A stretch of 64,000 nucleotides of DNA, taken from positions 1 through 64,000 of the forward strand of contig JBBQHP010000009.1 in the NCBI GenBank assembly GCA_038324085.1, in the 5' to 3' direction. The notes under the pieces were generated by a model. That model was given only the letters and a program-made list of their open reading frames with translations. It was not told where the DNA came from and ran no database searches. This DNA is from Ga0077523 sp038324085 (GTDB taxonomy: Bacteria > Pseudomonadota > Gammaproteobacteria > Burkholderiales > Ga0077523). This document shows positions 61,227-64,000 of the stretch, one piece after another (position 1 is the first letter of the stretch; every line of letters begins with the position of its first letter). A program made the position numbers and the translations under genes.

Positions 61227-62215
61227 GCGCACCCGACGTTTCCGTAGTCATACCCGTCTACAACGAGGAACAGGGATTGCACGCCCTGTTCGCCCGACTC
61301 TATCCGGCGCTCGACGCGCTCGGCTGCTCCTACGAGATCGTGTTCGTCAACGACGGCAGCAAGGACCGCTCGGCAGCCCTCCTGCGCGAACAGTTCCAGC
61401 GTCGCCCGGACGTGACCCGGGTGGTCCTGTTCAACGGCAATTTCGGCCAGCATCTGGCCATCATGGCGGGCTTCGAGCATTGCCGCGGACAGCGCATCGT
61501 CACCCTCGACGCGGATCTGCAGAATCCGCCGGAAGAGATCGGCCGCCTGCTCGGTGCGATGGACGGCGGCTTCGACTACGTCGGCACGATCCGTCGTCTG
61601 CGCCAGGATACGGTGTTCCGCCGGTGGGCCTCGCGGGCCATGAACCGGCTGCGCGAAGGCATCACGCGCATCCAGATGACCGACCAGGGGTGCATGCTGC
61701 GCGCCTACAGCCGCGACATCGTCGATGCGATCAACGCCTGCCGCGAGGTCAATACGTTCATCCCTGCCCTGGCCTACACGTTCGCGGTCAATCCGACCGA
61801 AATCGAAGTGGCGCACGAGGAACGCGTCGCGGGCGACTCCAAGTATTCGCTGTACAAGCTGATCCGGCTCAACTTCGATCTGGTCACCGCGTTCTCGCTG
61901 GTGCCGTTGCAGATGTTCTCGCTCGCCGGCATCTGCATCTCGCTGATCTCGGTCATCTTCGTGCTGTTCCTCGCGGTACGGCGACTGGTTGTCGGCCCCG
62001 AGGCCGAGGGCCTGTTCACGCTGTTCGGCATCGCGTTCTTCCTGATCGGCATTGCGCTGTTCGGCATCGGCCTCCTGGGCGAATACGTCGGCCGCATCTA
62101 TGAGCAGGTCCGCCAGCGACCGCGGTTCCTGGTCGAGGCGGTGCTCGAGGCCGACCAACCCGCGGGCGTGACGAGCACCGCCGAAGCGCCACGCATGGCA
62201 TCGAACAGGTCATGA
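61223..62215 (+). CDS. arnC: ArnC-like undecaprenyl-phosphate aminoarabinose transferase
   Basis: A 330-residue GT2 enzyme with two C-terminal helices (about 235-258 and 272-295). V-S-V-V-I-P-V-Y-N-E-E, F-V-N-D-G-S-K-D-R-S, F-G-Q-H-L-A-I-M-A-G and L-D-A-D-L-Q-N-P-P-E-E are those of ArnC. It places formyl-L-Ara4N on undecaprenyl phosphate at the inner face of the membrane. ATGA overlaps on both sides. Confidence 0.92.
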   Translation: MSAPDVSVVIPVYNEEQGLHALFARLYPALDALGCSYEIVFVNDGSKDRSAALLREQFQRRPDVTRVVLFNGNFGQHLAIMAGFEHCRGQRIVTLDADLQNPPEEIGRLLGAMDGGFDYVGTIRRLRQDTVFRRWASRAMNRLREGITRIQMTDQGCMLRAYSRDIVDAINACREVNTFIPALAYTFAVNPTEIEVAHEERVAGDSKYSLYKLIRLNFDLVTAFSLVPLQMFSLAGICISLISVIFVLFLAVRRLVVGPEAEGLFTLFGIAFFLIGIALFGIGLLGEYVGRIYEQVRQRPRFLVEAVLEADQPAGVTSTAEAPRMASNRS

Positions 62216-63132
62216 GCTGCGCTGTGGTGTTCGCGTATCACAACGTCGGCGTCCGCTGCCTGGCGGCACTGCTGGCCGGCGACATTGAGGTGGCGCTCGT
62301 GGTGACGCACCACGACGATCCGGACGAGAACATATGGTTCGACAGCGTGGCTGCGCTCGCGTCGCGGCACGGCCTCGAGACGATCGAACCGGACGTTCCG
62401 GATTTCGCCGGGATCGCGGACCGCGTCGCCGGGATCGCGCCCGATTTTCTGTTCTCGTTCTACTACCGACACATGCTCGGCCCGCGACTGCTGTCGCTCC
62501 CGAAACGCGGTGCGCTCAATATGCACGGCTCGTTGCTACCGAAATATCGGGGCCGCGTGCCGGTCAACTGGGCCGTCATCCGCGGCGAGCAGCAGACCGG
62601 CGCATCGCTGCACTACATGGTGGAGAAACCGGATGCCGGCGACCTGGTCGACCAGCAGGCGGTGCCGATCCTGCCCGACGATACCGCGCACGAGGTCTTC
62701 GACAAGGTCACCGTCGCCGCCGAGATGGTGCTGGTGCGCAACCTTCCGGGCCTCGTGGCCGGAACGGCGCCGCGCGTGGCACTGGATCTGAAATCGGGAT
62801 CGTACTTCGGTGGCCGCAAGCCCGACGACGGCGCCATCGACTGGTCGCGCAGCGCCGCCGAAGTGCACAATCTGGTCCGGGGGGTGGCACCGCCTTACCC
62901 CGGTGCGTTCACGCTGCTCGACAGTCAGCGCGCACGGGTCCTGCGCACGACGTACCACTTCGCACCGACGCGGGAACCCGCCGGCACCCTGTTCGTTGCC
63001 GGCGACCGCTTGTACGGCGCCTGCGGCGACGGCCGCGCCGTGCCGATCCTCGAGATCGAGATAGCCGGCTCGCCCTTCGACGCCCGCGCCTTTTGCCAAC
63101 GCCACGGCCCACGCCTGCAAACCGCTGCCTGA
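62212..63132 (+). CDS. ArnA-type UDP-L-Ara4N formyltransferase (stand-alone)
   Basis: A 306-residue formyltransferase with the methionyl-tRNA-formyltransferase fold. The catalytic triad is Asn 103, His 105 (L-N-M-H-G-S-L-L-P) and Asp 141 (E-K-P-D-A-G-D). It formylates UDP-L-Ara4N with 10-formyl-tetrahydrofolate. In E. coli this is the N-terminal half of ArnA; here it ends alone at 63132 and the other half is the next gene. Confidence 0.9.
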   Translation: MSCAVVFAYHNVGVRCLAALLAGDIEVALVVTHHDDPDENIWFDSVAALASRHGLETIEPDVPDFAGIADRVAGIAPDFLFSFYYRHMLGPRLLSLPKRGALNMHGSLLPKYRGRVPVNWAVIRGEQQTGASLHYMVEKPDAGDLVDQQAVPILPDDTAHEVFDKVTVAAEMVLVRNLPGLVAGTAPRVALDLKSGSYFGGRKPDDGAIDWSRSAAEVHNLVRGVAPPYPGAFTLLDSQRARVLRTTYHFAPTREPAGTLFVAGDRLYGACGDGRAVPILEIEIAGSPFDARAFCQRHGPRLQTAA

Positions 63133-63141
63133 AAGTACCCC

Positions 63142-64000
63142 ATGAAGAAGATCCTCATCCTCGGCGTGAACGGTTTCATCGGCCATCACCTGTCCAAGCG
63201 CATCATCGAGACCACGCCGTGGGAGGTCTACGGCATGGACATGCAGAGCGAGCGCGTCGGCGATCTGGTCGAGCACCCGCGCTTCCACTTCTTCGAAGGC
63301 GACATCACGATCAACAAGGAATGGATCGAGTATCACGTGCGCAAGTGCGACACGGTCCTTCCCCTGGTCGCGATCGCCACGCCAGCCACCTACGTGAAAG
63401 AGCCGTTACGCGTGTTCGAACTCGACTTCGAAGCCAATCTTCCAATCGTGCGGTGGGCGGTGAAATACGGCAAGCGCGTGCTCTTTCCCTCGACCTCCGA
63501 GGTCTATGGCATGTGCGACGACGCCGCGTTCGATCCGTATGCCTCGCAGCTCGTCATGGGGCCGATCGACAAGCAGCGCTGGATCTATGCGTGCAGCAAG
63601 CAGCTCATGGACCGTGTGATCTGGGCTTATGGCGCGCAACAGGGACTGGACTTCACGTTGTTCCGTCCGTTCAACTGGATCGGGGCCGGCCTCGACAGCA
63701 TCCACACGCCAAAGGAGGGCAGCTCGCGCGTGATCACCCAGTTCCTCGGGCACATCGTGCGCGGCGAAGATATCAAGCTGGTGGACGGCGGCCACCAGAA
63801 ACGTGCCTTCACCTACGTCGAGGACGGCATCAATGCGCTCATGAAGATGATCGAGAACCGGAACGGCGTGGCGAGCGGCAAGATCTACAACGTGGGCAAT
63901 CCGAGGAACAATTTCTCCGTGCGCGAACTCGCGCGCATGATGCTGGAGCTCGCACTGTCGTATCCCGAGTATCGCGACAGCGCCTCGAAGGTCAGCATGG
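63142..64000 (+). CDS. ArnA-type UDP-glucuronate decarboxylase (partial, cut by window end)
   Basis: A short-chain dehydrogenase/reductase of extended type, open to the end of the window (286 codons seen, about 60 missing). The NAD loop is G-V-N-G-F-I-G (8-14), F-P-S-T-S-E-V-Y-G-M-C follows, and the catalytic Y-A-C-S-K is present. These match the C-terminal domain of ArnA, which oxidises and decarboxylates UDP-glucuronate to the 4-keto pentose used by ArnB. It starts 9 bases after the formyltransferase. An arnD deformylase is expected beyond the edge. Confidence 0.9.
   Translation, partial: MKKILILGVNGFIGHHLSKRIIETTPWEVYGMDMQSERVGDLVEHPRFHFFEGDITINKEWIEYHVRKCDTVLPLVAIATPATYVKEPLRVFELDFEANLPIVRWAVKYGKRVLFPSTSEVYGMCDDAAFDPYASQLVMGPIDKQRWIYACSKQLMDRVIWAYGAQQGLDFTLFRPFNWIGAGLDSIHTPKEGSSRVITQFLGHIVRGEDIKLVDGGHQKRAFTYVEDGINALMKMIENRNGVASGKIYNVGNPRNNFSVRELARMMLELALSYPEYRDSASKVSM

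Overview
The window looks like a chromosome piece of a high-GC Gram-negative bacterium, most likely a betaproteobacterium. This rests on dense, short-gapped coding, three PEP-CTERM exported proteins, an arn-type lipid A modification cluster, and the mix of families present (RmuC, MtfA, TypA, ArgC type 2). The lineage is an inference; no rRNA or tRNA gene was found. No CRISPR array or prophage is visible. The only mobile DNA seen is the tail of an IS5-family element at the left edge.

Left part (1-16 kb): the IS tail, a frameshifted PEP-CTERM gene, a Zn-ribbon protein, an epoxide-hydrolase-like enzyme, msrB-msrA, a CmcJ-like oxygenase and an outer-membrane barrel candidate. Next is the most striking unit (12599 down to 6411, minus strand): a PQQ alcohol dehydrogenase with the lanthanide-type Asp-X-Asp pair, a lipoprotein cytochrome c, and oxidase subunits II (with fused cytochrome c), I and III. 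Most joints are overlapping stops and starts. Together they could carry electrons from a periplasmic alcohol to O2. Subunit I keeps the haem/Cu ligands but lacks the usual D-channel glutamate and K-channel lysine. A divergent ctaG-like assembly factor lies next to it, followed by a DUF4396 membrane protein and a CDF metal transporter.

16-21 kb (minus strand): a second PEP-CTERM protein, an acyl-CoA ligase, a HEAT/TPR periplasmic protein and a membrane-anchored caspase-like C13 peptidase. 21-34.7 kb (plus strand): a long series of small metabolic and stress genes (D-threonine-aldolase-like, MetY, OsmC, GFA, HI0933-type flavoprotein, thioesterase, DUF2237, EgtB, Tag, LysE and others). Two of these are disrupted: a DUF4406-like gene by a 1-nt frameshift, and a DEDD exonuclease by an in-frame TAA.

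34.7-39.7 kb: a coupled glycolipid cassette (DPM1-type GT2, UPF0104 membrane protein, ArnT-like transferase, PAP2 phosphatase), then a methyltransferase. 39.7-46.1 kb: a third PEP-CTERM protein, NIPSNAP, a small Zn-ribbon protein, argC, and a sulfite-dehydrogenase-like pair (SoxC/SorA type plus monohaem cytochrome c) followed by a periplasmic ankyrin protein. 46.4-51.4 kb: a secretin-N-domain protein, mtfA, rmuC and typA. 51.5-56.9 kb: an EAL phosphodiesterase, a YbbP-type permease and its ATPase, and tesA, whose start codon overlaps that of the divergent ATPase gene.

57-64 kb: mnmH runs by ATGA overlap into an arn cluster (arnT-like, small EamA/ArnE-like, arnB-like, arnC-like, then the two halves of ArnA as separate genes). 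The last gene is cut by the window end. This cluster would make and attach 4-amino-4-deoxy-L-arabinose to lipid A, giving cationic peptide resistance.
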